From assembly GCF_004345675.1 (NCBI RefSeq), contig NZ_SLWU01000017.1:1-63592 (forward strand): a DNA stretch of 63,592 bases, given 5' to 3'. Below are positions 34,992 through 45,221 of this stretch, one piece after another. This DNA comes from Caldanaerobacter subterraneus. Lineage in GTDB: Bacteria; Bacillota; Thermoanaerobacteria; Thermoanaerobacterales; Thermoanaerobacteraceae. The position numbers and the translations under genes were made by a program. Below the pieces are notes generated by a model. That model ran no database searches. It was not told the origin of the DNA and saw nothing but the letters and a program-made list of their open reading frames with translations. Each line of letters begins with the position of its first letter. Positions within the stretch are counted from its first letter, which is position 1.

Positions 34992-35654
34992 ATGGAGGAA
35001 ATTAGAATGAAGTTACTAGGAGAAAAATTCCCATCTATGGAGGTAATGACAACTCACGGAGTAAAGAGATTGCCTGAAGACTATGCAGGAAAATGGTTTG
35101 TGCTCTTCAGCCACCCAGCAGACTTCACACCAGTTTGCACAACAGAGTTTGTAGAATTTGCAAGAAAAGCTGAGGAATTCAAGCAATTAAACACTGAACT
35201 CATTGGGCTTTCAGTCGACCAGGTATTCTCTCACATCAAATGGGTAGAGTGGATAAAGGACAACACAGGAATACAAATCCCCTTCCCAGTAATAGCCGAT
35301 GAACTAGGAAGAGTATCCAACCAATTAGGAATGATTCATCCAGGAAAAGGAACAAACACAGTGAGAGCAGTATTCATTGTAGATGACAAAGGAGTAATAA
35401 GACTTATCATGTACTATCCACAGGAAGTAGGAAGAAACGTGGATGAAATACTAAGAGCGCTGAAAGCACTGCAAACAGCAGACCAGTACGGCGTCGCACT
35501 TCCTGAGAAGTGGCCAAACAACTACTTAATTAAAGACCACGTTATAGTTCCTCCTTCCACTGATGAAGCTTCTGCCAATGAGAGAAAAGAAAAGATAAAG
35601 GCAAAAGAAATTGAGGCTTTTGACTGGTGGTTCGTACACAAACCTTTGAAATAA
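34992..35654 (+). CDS. peroxiredoxin, Prx6/archaeal type, apparently 1-Cys
   Basis: The 220-residue thiol peroxidase has the peroxidatic site [12 protein letters not shown] (C49) and the family's long C-terminal arm ending in FDWWFVHK. In related archaeal enzymes this arm carries cysteines; here there is only one cysteine in the whole protein, so it should work as a 1-Cys enzyme or with an outside thiol. AGGAGG precedes the ATG and overlaps the end of the Fur gene. The Fur-type protein upstream probably controls it. Confidence 0.92.
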   Translation: MEEIRMKLLGEKFPSMEVMTTHGVKRLPEDYAGKWFVLFSHPADFTPVCTTEFVEFARKAEEFKQLNTELIGLSVDQVFSHIKWVEWIKDNTGIQIPFPVIADELGRVSNQLGMIHPGKGTNTVRAVFIVDDKGVIRLIMYYPQEVGRNVDEILRALKALQTADQYGVALPEKWPNNYLIKDHVIVPPSTDEASANERKEKIKAKEIEAFDWWFVHKPLK

Positions 35655-35686
35655 GGTCACCCATAAAATATCCCTTCTTTTTCGAC

Positions 35687-35724
35687 AGCGACGACCTTTT
35701 TAACAAAGTAGGTCGTCGCTTTAG
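35687..35724 (+). terminator. terminator after the peroxiredoxin gene
   Basis: A perfect 11-pair AGCGACGACCT/AGGTCGTCGCT stem with a 12-base loop is followed by TTAGTTTGTT. The T-tract is imperfect. Confidence 0.65.
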
Positions 35725-35754
35725 TTTGTTGACAAATAAAATTTTTATGAGATG

Positions 35755-35763
35755 TGATATAAT
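35755..35763 (+). promoter_or_regulatory. extended -10 promoter of the threonine aldolase gene
   Basis: TG, one base and TATAAT form an extended -10. A TTGACA hexamer lies 23 bases upstream, too far for a standard -35. Confidence 0.45.
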
Positions 35764-35799
35764 GAAAGTAAGCTTAAGTTGATAGGGGGAGATGGACAA

Positions 35800-36840
35800 A
35801 TGAAATATATTGACCTAAGAAGCGATACAGTAACCCAGCCCACTCCTGAGATGAGAGAAGCCATGTACAAAGCTGAAGTGGGCGATGACGTATACGGAGA
35901 AGACCCTACTGTGAGAAAACTTGAAGAAATGGCAGCAGAAATGCTAGGAAAAGAAGCAGCAATGCTTGTGACCAGCGGAACTCAAGGGAACCAAGTCTCA
36001 ATAATGACTCACACTCATCCAGGAGAAGAAATCATACTAGAGGAAAATTCCCACATAATAACCTATGAAGTTGGAGGGATAGGCTATCTCGCTGGAGTAC
36101 AGGCAAAAACTTTGAAGGGCAATAAAGGAGTTTTAAATCCGGAAGATGTGGAAAAAGCTATAAGGCCTAAAAACATACACTTTCCTGAGACAAGCCTAAT
36201 CTGCCTTGAAAACACACACAATAGAGCAGGTGGCACTGTGACTCCAATTGAAGTCATGAAAAAGATATATGAAATCGCACAAAAGCATGGAATACCTGTA
36301 CATCTGGACGGCGCCAGAATATTTAACGCCGCGACATATCTCAAAGTAGATGTAAAAGAAATTGCGAAATATGCTGACAGCGTGATGTTCTGCCTTTCAA
36401 AAGGGTTATGTGCCCCTATCGGGTCTATCGTCGTCGGAACAAAAGAATTTATTGAAAGGGCGAGGAAATACCGCAAGATGCTGGGAGGAGGAATGAGGCA
36501 GGCAGGTTTCATCGCTGCTGCTGGCATCGTAGCCCTTGAAAAAATGACAAAAAGGCTTCAAGAAGACCATGACAATGCAAGGCTTCTGGCCGAAGGTCTG
36601 AAAAACATCCCCGGGATAGACCTTGATATGGAAACAGTGCAAACTAACATAGTAATGACTGATATTTCTGGCACTGGAATGACAGGAAGGGAATTTTCTC
36701 TAAAGTTAAAAGAACACGGCGTTTTAGTAAATGGGGGAGATGACTTTTCAGTAAGATTTGTGACTCACTATTACATAACTAAAGAAGACGTAAAGAAGGC
36801 CTTGAGTGCAATTGAAAAAGTGGTAAGAGAAAAGCATTAA
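35800..36840 (+). CDS. ltaE: low-specificity L-threonine aldolase
   Basis: The 346-residue PLP enzyme cleaves threonine or allo-threonine to glycine and acetaldehyde. Motifs are [16 protein letters not shown] at the N-terminus, [11 protein letters not shown] near residue 168 (cofactor-binding Asp) and the PLP lysine in [12 protein letters not shown] near residue 202. ATG at 35800 has GGGGGAG upstream; an in-frame TTG seven codons earlier overlaps the ribosome site. It could feed glycine to the gcv operon. It is monocistronic. Confidence 0.92.
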   Translation: MKYIDLRSDTVTQPTPEMREAMYKAEVGDDVYGEDPTVRKLEEMAAEMLGKEAAMLVTSGTQGNQVSIMTHTHPGEEIILEENSHIITYEVGGIGYLAGVQAKTLKGNKGVLNPEDVEKAIRPKNIHFPETSLICLENTHNRAGGTVTPIEVMKKIYEIAQKHGIPVHLDGARIFNAATYLKVDVKEIAKYADSVMFCLSKGLCAPIGSIVVGTKEFIERARKYRKMLGGGMRQAGFIAAAGIVALEKMTKRLQEDHDNARLLAEGLKNIPGIDLDMETVQTNIVMTDISGTGMTGREFSLKLKEHGVLVNGGDDFSVRFVTHYYITKEDVKKALSAIEKVVREKH

Positions 36841-36866
36841 AGAGAGGGTAACCCCCTCTCTTTTTA
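36838..36866. terminator. terminator between convergent ltaE and sbcC
   Basis: The stem AGAGAGGG/CCCTCTCT is followed by TTTTT on the plus strand and by A/T-rich sequence on the other. It overlaps the sbcC stop codon. Confidence 0.75.
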
Positions 36867-39800
36867 AGTATACTCTATCCTCACTTTGCTTCCCTCTCCT
36901 GAAACGGTAGGAGGCGTCACTATGAGCTTGACAGGGACCCTGTCTTTGAGTTCTTCTACATGGCTTATTATGCCAACTACCATCTTATCTTTTTTCAGCC
37001 TTTCCAGTGATGTCATAACTACGTCAAGAAGTTCTGAATCAAGGCTTCCAAATCCCTCATCCAGGAAGAAAAATTCTAAAGGTGCTTTTCCTTTTAACTG
37101 TATGTGGGAAGAAAGAGCTAAAGCAAGTGATAAAGAAGTCAAAAAAGTCTCTCCACCAGATAAAGTATCAACAGAACGCCTTACACCGCCATTGAAGTCA
37201 TCCCTCATTACAAAATTATTTTCAGAATCAATCTCTAGTGCGTACCTGCTTCTGCTTATTTCTTTAAGCCTTTTTGAAGCGGAAAAAGTAATGTATTTGA
37301 GCTGTTTTGATGCGATGAAATCCACAAATTTATTGCCTTGGAACAATTTATCCAGTTCTTCCAGCATGTCTATTACGTGTTCTAACTCTTTTTTCTTTTT
37401 GGTCAACTCTTCTACCTTCTTCAGGTTTTCCTTCATATCATGAATAGCCTTTTCTGTAGCACCAATTTCTTTTCTTTTGCCCGTCAAAATCTCCTCCAAC
37501 TCTCTAATCCTTTCCTCTAATCTGTTCCAATGCTCCTCTTCAATTTGCCTTCCCTTAAGAAACCCTTCCAATCTTTCTATATTCGCGACAAGAGAAGTGT
37601 ATTCATTTTCAAATCTTTTTACTTCTATTTCAATTTCACTCATCTCTTCACTGCTAATCACAAAACTTAAAGCCTCTTCCTTTGTCTTAAAGCCCTCTTT
37701 CGACAGCGAAAGTTCCAATTTTTCTATTTGCTCCTTCAACATGTTGGTCAATAAAATTTGATTTTCCAAAGTGGAGACTTTTTTGCTTTCTATTTCCTGC
37801 TTTTTTCTCCTCTCCTCTTCCAGCCTATTTTTTAAAAAGCTCTCTCTCTGCAGAATTTCCGCTCTTTCCTTTTGAACATCTTCCAAATACTTTTTTACGT
37901 CTTTCCCTTCAGAATACGAATAGAGTTCTTTTTGCATCTTCTCTAAAACGCTTCTTTTTTCCTTCCCTACTTCTACTACCTGCGTCTTCCTCACTATCAA
38001 CTGGTTGAGGTCTTCTAACACTTTTTCTCTTTTAATGTTTAATTCTTCTAAATTCTTTTTTAAGGACTCTACTTCTTCTCTTAGTTTTTCAATCAATTTT
38101 TCTTTCTGATTGATTTCCTCTACTTTTTCTGAAAAGTTCGCATACCCCAACTTTTCTTTCCAATTTTCTAATTCTTTCAATAGACTCTGATATTCCCTTT
38201 CAATCCCTTCAAAAGAAAGTTTATACTCCTCAAGAAGCTTTAAATCCTTTTGCAATCTCTCTTTTATGCGAGCTTCTTCCAATGCAAGCTGTCCTTTTTC
38301 TTCTTTTAATCTCTTAAGGACTTTCTCCTTTTCCTCCTTTTCTTTCGCCCAGTCCTCCAATTTTTCCTTTTCTTCTTTAAATTTTACCTCCATCTCTTCT
38401 ATCTCTTTTCTCAAAATTTCTAAATCAATGCCCCTTAAATTTTCTTTCGCTTTTTCAAGCTCAGCCCTTGAAATCTCTTCTTTTGCTGTAAATCCTGAGA
38501 GCTGACTTTTTAGCATAATGAGCTTTTCTTGTAAAACTTCTCTTTCAGTTCTTAAACCCCTTTCTAGCTTCTTTTTCTCCTCAATCAACTTCTCGTCCAC
38601 TTTCTTTGCCAGATTTATGTGGTGAAAAGACCCGCATACGGGGCAAGGCATTCCCTCTTCCAGGCCTTCTGCCAATTCTCCCGCCATGTTCTTCCTGACA
38701 ATCTCTTCAATCTCTTTCTGCAAAGCATCCAGCGCTTTACCTTTTTCTTCATATTCTCTCTCAGTTTCTTCTAACTCACCTACAAGCTTTTCTCTCTCCT
38801 CTAAAACCTCTTTTAAAGTCTTCTCCAGCTTTTCTTCTAATTCTTTATTCCTTTGCGCTTCTATAAGCTTTAACCTCTTTGACTCCAGTTCTTTTTGGAA
38901 ATTGAAGAGCTCTTCACTTGAAAGAGGCTTTTGGACTTCAAGAAGGTTGAAAATACTTTCCTCTTTTTGTAACTCTTCCTCTTTTTCAGTAAGTTCCACC
39001 TTTATCCTCTCGTACTCTCCCTTCTGCTTTTCTACAAGTTTTTCTATCTCTTCGATCTTGTAAGCCTTTTCCTCTCTTTCTCTTTTGACCCTTTCAAACT
39101 CTTTCTCAAGCTCAAACGCTTTAAATACATTCTCCTTCTCTTCTGTACTAATCCTTATGCTTACAATCTTCTCTTCTTTTTCTGCGATATTCTTCTTCAA
39201 GTTTTCTATAGAAAGAAATAATTTTTCCTTTTCTTCTTCTAACCTTTTAATATTGCTTTCTAAGTTTTTATACTCTGTCAAAAGCTTTTCTCTTTCTTCA
39301 GATAGCCTTTTTATCTCATCTTCAATCTGAACAGCCCTTTTGAGCCTTTCTTCTTTCTCAATAAGAAGAGGAATTTTCTCTTCTTTTTCCCTAAAAGTTA
39401 TTTCGTAATCTTTCTCTATCTTTTCAAGTTGCGCACTCACTTCCTCCAACTCTTTAGCGTGTTTTTCTAGTTCTTTCTTGTTCAATAAAAGCTTTTTTTC
39501 TGTCTCCTCTACAGAATCTATATATGGCTTTACAGAAAGGGCTTTTCTTGCCTTCTCAATTTTCCCTCTTTTTACCTCTATTTCAGAGGCTTTTTCATCT
39601 AACAATCTCTTTTTCTCTAAAAACTGGTTTAACTCCTTTTGCCTTTCCCATATCTCTTTCAATTTTTCTCTCTCTTTTAAAAGCTCTTCTCTTTCTGCGC
39701 TCAAATTTTTTTCTTCTTCTTTAAGAAGTTCTAACTTGGCTAGCGCTTCTTTTAAAGCCTCTTCTGTAACACCCTCATAGCGAGAAAGCTCCCCATTTAC

Positions 39801-40397
39801 CATCCCCAGAAGGAGAGCTTTTTCATTTTTGACTTTCCTCACTTTTTCCATTAAATCATTTCCATATCTTTCTAAGCCAAAAATCCTCTCCAGCATATCC
39901 CGCCTTTCTCGTCCACTTAATTTCAAAAATTCGCTAAATTTCCCCTGAGGAAGTACTACAGATCTGGTAAAGTCCTCTGCAGTAAGTCCTATTATTTCTA
40001 CTATTTTCTGATGAACCTCTCTTTCTTTCTCTGCCAGCACTTTTTCTCCTTCTGCGGTTATCTCTCTTAGCCTTGCCAAAGTAGTCTTGTATCCGCCATT
40101 TTTTAAATCTTTTTTTATGTTTCTCTCTACTATGTACCTCCTTCTTTCAGTCCCTACTCCTATTTCAAATTCATATACCACAGAAGTGGAAAGGGAGTCA
40201 GTGTTTATAAAGTCTTTGCTGTTTCTGGGAATTTTTCCGTACATCGAAAGGGTGATAGCATCTATTATGGTGGATTTCCCGCTTCCCGTCGGGCCAAATA
40301 TTCCAAAAAGCCCTTTTTCAGTGAGAAGTTCAAAATTTATGACTTGCTCTTCTGTAAAGCTGTTAAGGCCAGAAATTTTAAGTCTAATAGGCTTCAT
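36864..40397 (-). CDS. sbcC: exonuclease subunit SbcC (SMC-like ATPase)
   Basis: The 1177-residue protein has split ABC ATPase halves at its ends (Walker A FGPTGSGKST near residue 35; LSGGETFLTSLSLALA and Walker B FFFLDEGFGSLDS near the C-terminus) separated by a very long Glu/Lys-rich coiled coil. The zinc hook CPVCGSF lies near residue 585. With SbcD it opens and trims hairpin and blocked DNA ends. The ATG overlaps the sbcD stop as ATGA. Last gene of addB-addA-sbcD-sbcC. Confidence 0.95.
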   Translation of the reverse strand: MKPIRLKISGLNSFTEEQVINFELLTEKGLFGIFGPTGSGKSTIIDAITLSMYGKIPRNSKDFINTDSLSTSVVYEFEIGVGTERRRYIVERNIKKDLKNGGYKTTLARLREITAEGEKVLAEKEREVHQKIVEIIGLTAEDFTRSVVLPQGKFSEFLKLSGRERRDMLERIFGLERYGNDLMEKVRKVKNEKALLLGMVNGELSRYEGVTEEALKEALAKLELLKEEEKNLSAEREELLKEREKLKEIWERQKELNQFLEKKRLLDEKASEIEVKRGKIEKARKALSVKPYIDSVEETEKKLLLNKKELEKHAKELEEVSAQLEKIEKDYEITFREKEEKIPLLIEKEERLKRAVQIEDEIKRLSEEREKLLTEYKNLESNIKRLEEEKEKLFLSIENLKKNIAEKEEKIVSIRISTEEKENVFKAFELEKEFERVKREREEKAYKIEEIEKLVEKQKGEYERIKVELTEKEEELQKEESIFNLLEVQKPLSSEELFNFQKELESKRLKLIEAQRNKELEEKLEKTLKEVLEEREKLVGELEETEREYEEKGKALDALQKEIEEIVRKNMAGELAEGLEEGMPCPVCGSFHHINLAKKVDEKLIEEKKKLERGLRTEREVLQEKLIMLKSQLSGFTAKEEISRAELEKAKENLRGIDLEILRKEIEEMEVKFKEEKEKLEDWAKEKEEKEKVLKRLKEEKGQLALEEARIKERLQKDLKLLEEYKLSFEGIEREYQSLLKELENWKEKLGYANFSEKVEEINQKEKLIEKLREEVESLKKNLEELNIKREKVLEDLNQLIVRKTQVVEVGKEKRSVLEKMQKELYSYSEGKDVKKYLEDVQKERAEILQRESFLKNRLEEERRKKQEIESKKVSTLENQILLTNMLKEQIEKLELSLSKEGFKTKEEALSFVISSEEMSEIEIEVKRFENEYTSLVANIERLEGFLKGRQIEEEHWNRLEERIRELEEILTGKRKEIGATEKAIHDMKENLKKVEELTKKKKELEHVIDMLEELDKLFQGNKFVDFIASKQLKYITFSASKRLKEISRSRYALEIDSENNFVMRDDFNGGVRRSVDTLSGGETFLTSLSLALALSSHIQLKGKAPLEFFFLDEGFGSLDSELLDVVMTSLERLKKDKMVVGIISHVEELKDRVPVKLIVTPPTVSGEGSKVRIEYT

Positions 40398-41596
40398 GCT
40401 CCCTCATCCTCTTTCCCAATTATGCTCATAAAAAGTTCCACCATCTCTTCTGAAGGAGGAACTTTCTTCTCTTTTAGGTAAAACTCCTGAAACAGCTCTC
40501 TTATGTCTTTATCCTCTACCTCGATTTCTTCAAAGACATCCTCTTCTTCCGGAAGGATTGGCCTTATCTCTACTATATCAGGCATAAGCCTTTTCATTTC
40601 CCTTATCTGAGAGGAAGGAAGAGGAGATTCTGTTTTTATTTCAAAATAAGCCCACACATCCTTGTCCTTATACTCTTCACAAATTTTTAGAGCTTCATCT
40701 ATCCCATCGCACCTGAAAACCTCAATGGGCTTATAATTTTTAAAGTAAATTTCTTTTACGTAAGCTTTCTCTCCCGCTTTTAAATCCACCAGATATGCGC
40801 ATTTTGATTGATTCATCTCGCTCTTGCTGTACTGAAGAGGAGAACCTGAATAGTACACAGGCAGTACATCAGAAACCCTTTGAGGCTTGTGAAGGTGCCC
40901 CAAAGCAATGTACTGAGCCTTTTCGGGAAGATGCCTTAACTCCACAGTAAAACTTCCTCCAAGCTGAATAGGCCTTTCTGAGCCTGCTTCCTCTCCCCCT
41001 GCCACAAAAATGTGCGAAACAGCTATGTTTATAGTATCTTCCCTGTAATTTTTTGAAAGCTCTTCAAAAAGCCTGCCGACTCTTTCAGAATAGCTCTTCT
41101 GCCTCTCTTCCTCCTCCAGGCTTTCAGAAAAAATCTCATTAAGCCTTTTCTCGCTGGGGTAGGGAAGGGCTATCACAACAGCCCTTTCCCCTTTTATCTC
41201 TACCTCAAAAAAGCCTTCCCCTGAATTGTGAATCTTAAACCTGCCAAAGTCTCCTGTTGGCACAATAGTTTTAGTAGACCCCAAAAGTATTACTCCCTGT
41301 TCATAGGCAAGAGGGCTTGCGGCAGAAAGCCTTTCCGGGTTATCGTGATTGCCTGCAATTGCCAAAATAACTCTTTCTCCATTGGCGAGTCTTTTTAAAG
41401 TATTGTAAAACAGCATTTCTGCCTTTGCAGGAGGGTTTGAAGAGTCATAGACATCTCCAGCTATTATCACCAAATCCACGTCATTCTCTTCAGCTATTTT
41501 TACAAAATCATCTAAAAATTTTTCTTGTTCGGCAAGCCTTGAAAAATTTTCGAGAGTTTTCCCTAAATGCCAATCTGAAGTGTGTAAAATCCGCAT
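40394..41596 (-). CDS. sbcD: exonuclease subunit SbcD (Mre11-like nuclease)
   Basis: The 400-residue metallophosphoesterase shows all nuclease motifs in order: ILHTSDWHLGK (residues 3-13), IAGDVYDSSNPP (about 45), IAGNHDNPERLSA (about 80), VSHIFVAGG (about 195) and ALGHLHKPQ (about 230). It is the Mn-dependent nuclease partner of SbcC. Eleven bases separate it from addA. The C-terminal capping domain (about 280-400) is present, so it is full length. Confidence 0.95.
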   Translation of the reverse strand: MRILHTSDWHLGKTLENFSRLAEQEKFLDDFVKIAEENDVDLVIIAGDVYDSSNPPAKAEMLFYNTLKRLANGERVILAIAGNHDNPERLSAASPLAYEQGVILLGSTKTIVPTGDFGRFKIHNSGEGFFEVEIKGERAVVIALPYPSEKRLNEIFSESLEEEERQKSYSERVGRLFEELSKNYREDTINIAVSHIFVAGGEEAGSERPIQLGGSFTVELRHLPEKAQYIALGHLHKPQRVSDVLPVYYSGSPLQYSKSEMNQSKCAYLVDLKAGEKAYVKEIYFKNYKPIEVFRCDGIDEALKICEEYKDKDVWAYFEIKTESPLPSSQIREMKRLMPDIVEIRPILPEEEDVFEEIEVEDKDIRELFQEFYLKEKKVPPSEEMVELFMSIIGKEDEGA

Positions 41597-41606
41597 TTTA
41601 TCACCC

Positions 41607-44600
41607 TTAGTACTTTATGATAGTATCATTAAAAAAGAGGTAGATGTACTTCTCTTTTACCTTCTTTCCCGTGATTTCTTCTAAAGCCTTTCCATAGAGG
41701 TCTATCTGAACTCTGTATTTATCCCTGATTTCTTCGATCTTCCCATTTTCAACATAATCTGTCTTATAGTCTATTAAAACTAGCTCTCCTTCTTCTTCAA
41801 AAAAGCAGTCAATAATTCCCTGTACAGCTATAAATTCTTCTTGATACACTTCAGGCAAATCTCTATAAATTTCTCTGCTACTAATCTTTATGTGAAAAGG
41901 CACTTCCCTTCTTACTTCCTTTGCCTTAAGTAACCTTTTCCCCAGTGGAGTTTTAAAAAATCTTTCTATTTTATTTGCATCCACTTCTTTTGCCTGCTCT
42001 TCTGTCAGAATTTCATTTTTCACCATATCCTTAATCTGTTCTTTTATCCCCCGGTAAGACAAATCCTTTGAAAGGTCAAGCTTTTGCATGACAAGGTGCA
42101 TGGCTATTCCCCTTTCAGCAGGAGTCAGTCCCCTTTTCTTCTCCAAAAAGAGGGGGGTTTTTAAAACTCTTCTCTCAAAAATAGAAGTAGTCTCCTCATC
42201 AATCACTTCATCATTTAGAATCCTCTTGATTTCCGTAACAGAGAGCTTGGCAGGAAGCTTGCTCGACCTATCATAAGGATAAACGTAGTTAAGCCTTTCT
42301 TCAACCTCTTTTCTGAACTCTGTGTGTAAACCTTCTAAATTGAGAGCATTTAATCTCTCCAAGACTTCTATTCCTTCATCTTTTTTCCTTTCAACAATAA
42401 CATCTCTTTTGTTCCAAATTTTCACTTCCCATTTTGAAGAGTCTTGTTCCAATTCTGGAGAAATTTCTGCAAATTCCCTCAAAAGCTTAAGATCCCTATG
42501 CCTGATTAAGGCAGAACCTATCCAGTCTATATAGCTTCTGCTCTTTAATACATCGTACTCAGAAATCTTTTTCCCCAGAAGTTTTGCTTTGCCCCATTTT
42601 TTTGCTCTTTCTTTTATGTCTTTTACGCTTGCCACCAGAATGAGCTTTTCTTTTGCCCGTGTTAAAGCTACATACAGAACTCTCATCTCTTCAGAAAGGC
42701 TTTCTAGCTTTATTTTATATTTTATGGCTTCTTTTACAATGCTGGGATATGAAAGCCTTCTTCTATAATCCACAAATTCGGGCCCAATGCCTAGAAAATG
42801 ATGATAGAGAATTTTTTCGTTCAAATCCTTCGTATTAAACTGCTTTCCCAACCCAGCCACTATCACAATAGGAAATTCCAAGCCTTTGCTTTTGTGTATG
42901 CTCATTACCCTCACTACATTCTCATTTTCCCCAACTGTCTTAGCACTTCCCATATCTGTACTCGTCGTCTTTAAGCGGTTTATAAAATTGACAAAGTTAA
43001 AAAGCCCTTTGAAACTCGTCTCCTCGTACTCTTTAGCCCTTTCAAAAAGCACCCTCAAATTAGCCTGCCTCTCTACTCCTTGGGGCATCGCCCCGACATA
43101 GGAGTAAAAACCCGTCTCTTCGTACAAGTACCACAAAAACTCATCCACAGGCATGTAAATTGATTTTTCCTGCCACCTTTTTAATGAATCCAAAAAATTT
43201 CTCACCTTTTCTCCCAGTTCATCTTCTCTCAAAGAAGCTTTTTTTAAGGCTTCATATATAGTTCCGTCAGCATCTTCCAATCTTATATCGACAAGTTCTT
43301 CCTCGGTGAAAGAAAATATCGGAGACCTCAGTACTGCCAGAAGAGGTATGTCCTGCATTGGATTGTCTATCACCTGCAGAAGGGAAAGCATTGTCTTTAT
43401 TTCCGCAGTATCAAAGTAGCCGGCATTAGTATCTGCGAAAACAGGAATTCCCATCTTTACAAATTCCTCTTCGAAAGCATAAGCCCATTTTTCAGTAGCT
43501 CTTAAAAGCACGCAAATGTCTCTATATTCAACAGGCCTGTACCCCCCAATTTCTTTGTCATACACTTTAAATCCTTCTCTAAAAAGACCTTTTATCCTCT
43601 CCCCAACAACATGGGCTTCCACCTGCATATCGTCCAAAATTTCTTCATCTTCTTCAAATTCCTCTTCTCTTTCTCTCTCTATCAAGTGAACTTCTACAGT
43701 CCTTTCATTTTCCTTTTCAAAAGGATTACTTTCATAATTTGCCCCATAATTTAATTTTTCTTCCTCTGAGTAGTCTACTTCGCCTATGTTTTTTGACATT
43801 ATCTTTTCAAATATGTAATTTACTGCGTCTATAATCTCTTTCCTGCTTCTAAAATTTTTATAAAGGAGTATTTTCTTATTTTCCCCTTCTTGAGAATAAC
43901 TTGTGTATTTCTCAAAAAATATATAAGGATTGGCCTGCCTAAATCTGTATATGCTCTGCTTCACATCTCCCACCATAAACCTGTTCGGTGGATTGTCCCT
44001 AGCAATCAAACTCAGTATAGCCTCCTGTATCAGGCTTGAATCTTGGTATTCATCTATGAATATTTCTTCAAACTTTTCTCTGTAGTAAGAAACTACTTCT
44101 TCATTACTCAAAATCTTTAGAGCAAAATGTTCTATGTCCTCAAAGTCTATCACACCTTTTTCCTTTTTCTTTTCTCCGTACTTTTTATCAAACATCAAAA
44201 TCAAATCTGCCAAAGCTTTCATGACAGGATACAATTTCTTTATCTCTCTTTTAATCTCTTCTTCTTCATCTATAAAAAATTTATCTCTTATTTCCCTTAT
44301 CCGCTTTTTTACGTCCTCTCTCAATTTCCTGACTTCTTCCTTTACTTCTGCATCAGCTTCCTTGCTAGCTTTAGGAAGTCTCTCAAAAGAGATGGCCTCT
44401 ATTTTTTTCTTGAATTCATTCCAGCTTTTTGAATCAATTAACTCTTTTAAATGATGTGCCTCCGATTGAAAAAGCGAGAGATAGCCCTCTAATCCCCTTT
44501 CCTCTCTTAACTTCTCAATCGCGACACTCATCCCATTTAAAAGCCCTAAAATTTCTACTTTTATGCTGTCTAGTATCACTTCCGCCCATTTGGAATCTTC

Positions 44601-45221
44601 AAAAGAGAAGTCTTCTTTCACCTCGAAAGCCTCAAGCACATCATTCAGCCACTTCTCAGGCCATGGCAAGGACCTTATGAATCCATAGAGCTTCAAAAGT
44701 ACATCCTGAAGATATTGGTCCCCCTTTGTCCCGCCATAGCTCTCCACCAGAAGGAGAAAGCCCTCATCATTTTTCTCGTACAGCTCCTCAAAAAGCTCCT
44801 CCATCGCCTCCAGCTTTAAAAGCAATGTCTCTGTATCATCTCCTACCCTGAAACTAGGGTCCAAGTCCAGCAAAAAGAAATGCTTTCTCACTACATCTAA
44901 GCAAAAAGAGTGGATTGTCGTAATAGTAGCTTTATTAAGGAGTGTAAGCTGGTCAGCAAGCCTTTTGTCCTCCGGATGCTGGTCAAGGAGGGAAATTAAC
45001 CTTTCTGCAATTCTTTCTCTCATCTCAGAAGCAGCTGCATTGGTAAAAGTGACGACCAGCAATCTATCTATGTCTACAGGTTTTTCTGGGTCTGTCACAA
45101 TATTTATAATCCTCTCTACTAACACTGCTGTTTTCCCTGAACCGGCAGCCGCTGCCACCAAAACATTTTTACCCCTCGTTGTTATCGCTTCCCTCTGTTC
45201 TTCCGTCCACTTGACTTCCAT
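41607..45221 (-). CDS. addA: ATP-dependent helicase/nuclease subunit AddA
   Basis: The 1204-residue UvrD-type helicase with a C-terminal RecB-like nuclease works with AddB in double-strand-break resection. Seen are Walker [17 protein letters not shown] near residue 28, helicase motif [24 protein letters not shown] (motif V), [10 protein letters not shown] (motif VI) and the nuclease core GIIDCFF plus LIDYKTDYV near residue 1150. The gene starts inside the end of addB with a 53-base overlap, in another frame. Confidence 0.95.
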   Translation of the reverse strand: MEVKWTEEQREAITTRGKNVLVAAAAGSGKTAVLVERIINIVTDPEKPVDIDRLLVVTFTNAAASEMRERIAERLISLLDQHPEDKRLADQLTLLNKATITTIHSFCLDVVRKHFFLLDLDPSFRVGDDTETLLLKLEAMEELFEELYEKNDEGFLLLVESYGGTKGDQYLQDVLLKLYGFIRSLPWPEKWLNDVLEAFEVKEDFSFEDSKWAEVILDSIKVEILGLLNGMSVAIEKLREERGLEGYLSLFQSEAHHLKELIDSKSWNEFKKKIEAISFERLPKASKEADAEVKEEVRKLREDVKKRIREIRDKFFIDEEEEIKREIKKLYPVMKALADLILMFDKKYGEKKKEKGVIDFEDIEHFALKILSNEEVVSYYREKFEEIFIDEYQDSSLIQEAILSLIARDNPPNRFMVGDVKQSIYRFRQANPYIFFEKYTSYSQEGENKKILLYKNFRSRKEIIDAVNYIFEKIMSKNIGEVDYSEEEKLNYGANYESNPFEKENERTVEVHLIEREREEEFEEDEEILDDMQVEAHVVGERIKGLFREGFKVYDKEIGGYRPVEYRDICVLLRATEKWAYAFEEEFVKMGIPVFADTNAGYFDTAEIKTMLSLLQVIDNPMQDIPLLAVLRSPIFSFTEEELVDIRLEDADGTIYEALKKASLREDELGEKVRNFLDSLKRWQEKSIYMPVDEFLWYLYEETGFYSYVGAMPQGVERQANLRVLFERAKEYEETSFKGLFNFVNFINRLKTTSTDMGSAKTVGENENVVRVMSIHKSKGLEFPIVIVAGLGKQFNTKDLNEKILYHHFLGIGPEFVDYRRRLSYPSIVKEAIKYKIKLESLSEEMRVLYVALTRAKEKLILVASVKDIKERAKKWGKAKLLGKKISEYDVLKSRSYIDWIGSALIRHRDLKLLREFAEISPELEQDSSKWEVKIWNKRDVIVERKKDEGIEVLERLNALNLEGLHTEFRKEVEERLNYVYPYDRSSKLPAKLSVTEIKRILNDEVIDEETTSIFERRVLKTPLFLEKKRGLTPAERGIAMHLVMQKLDLSKDLSYRGIKEQIKDMVKNEILTEEQAKEVDANKIERFFKTPLGKRLLKAKEVRREVPFHIKISSREIYRDLPEVYQEEFIAVQGIIDCFFEEEGELVLIDYKTDYVENGKIEEIRDKYRVQIDLYGKALEEITGKKVKEKYIYLFFNDTIIKY

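Noticed and set aside
37500-39900. Repetitive Glu/Lys codons within sbcC as a possible repeat array
   Set aside because: This is the normal long coiled coil of an SMC-like protein, not a DNA repeat.
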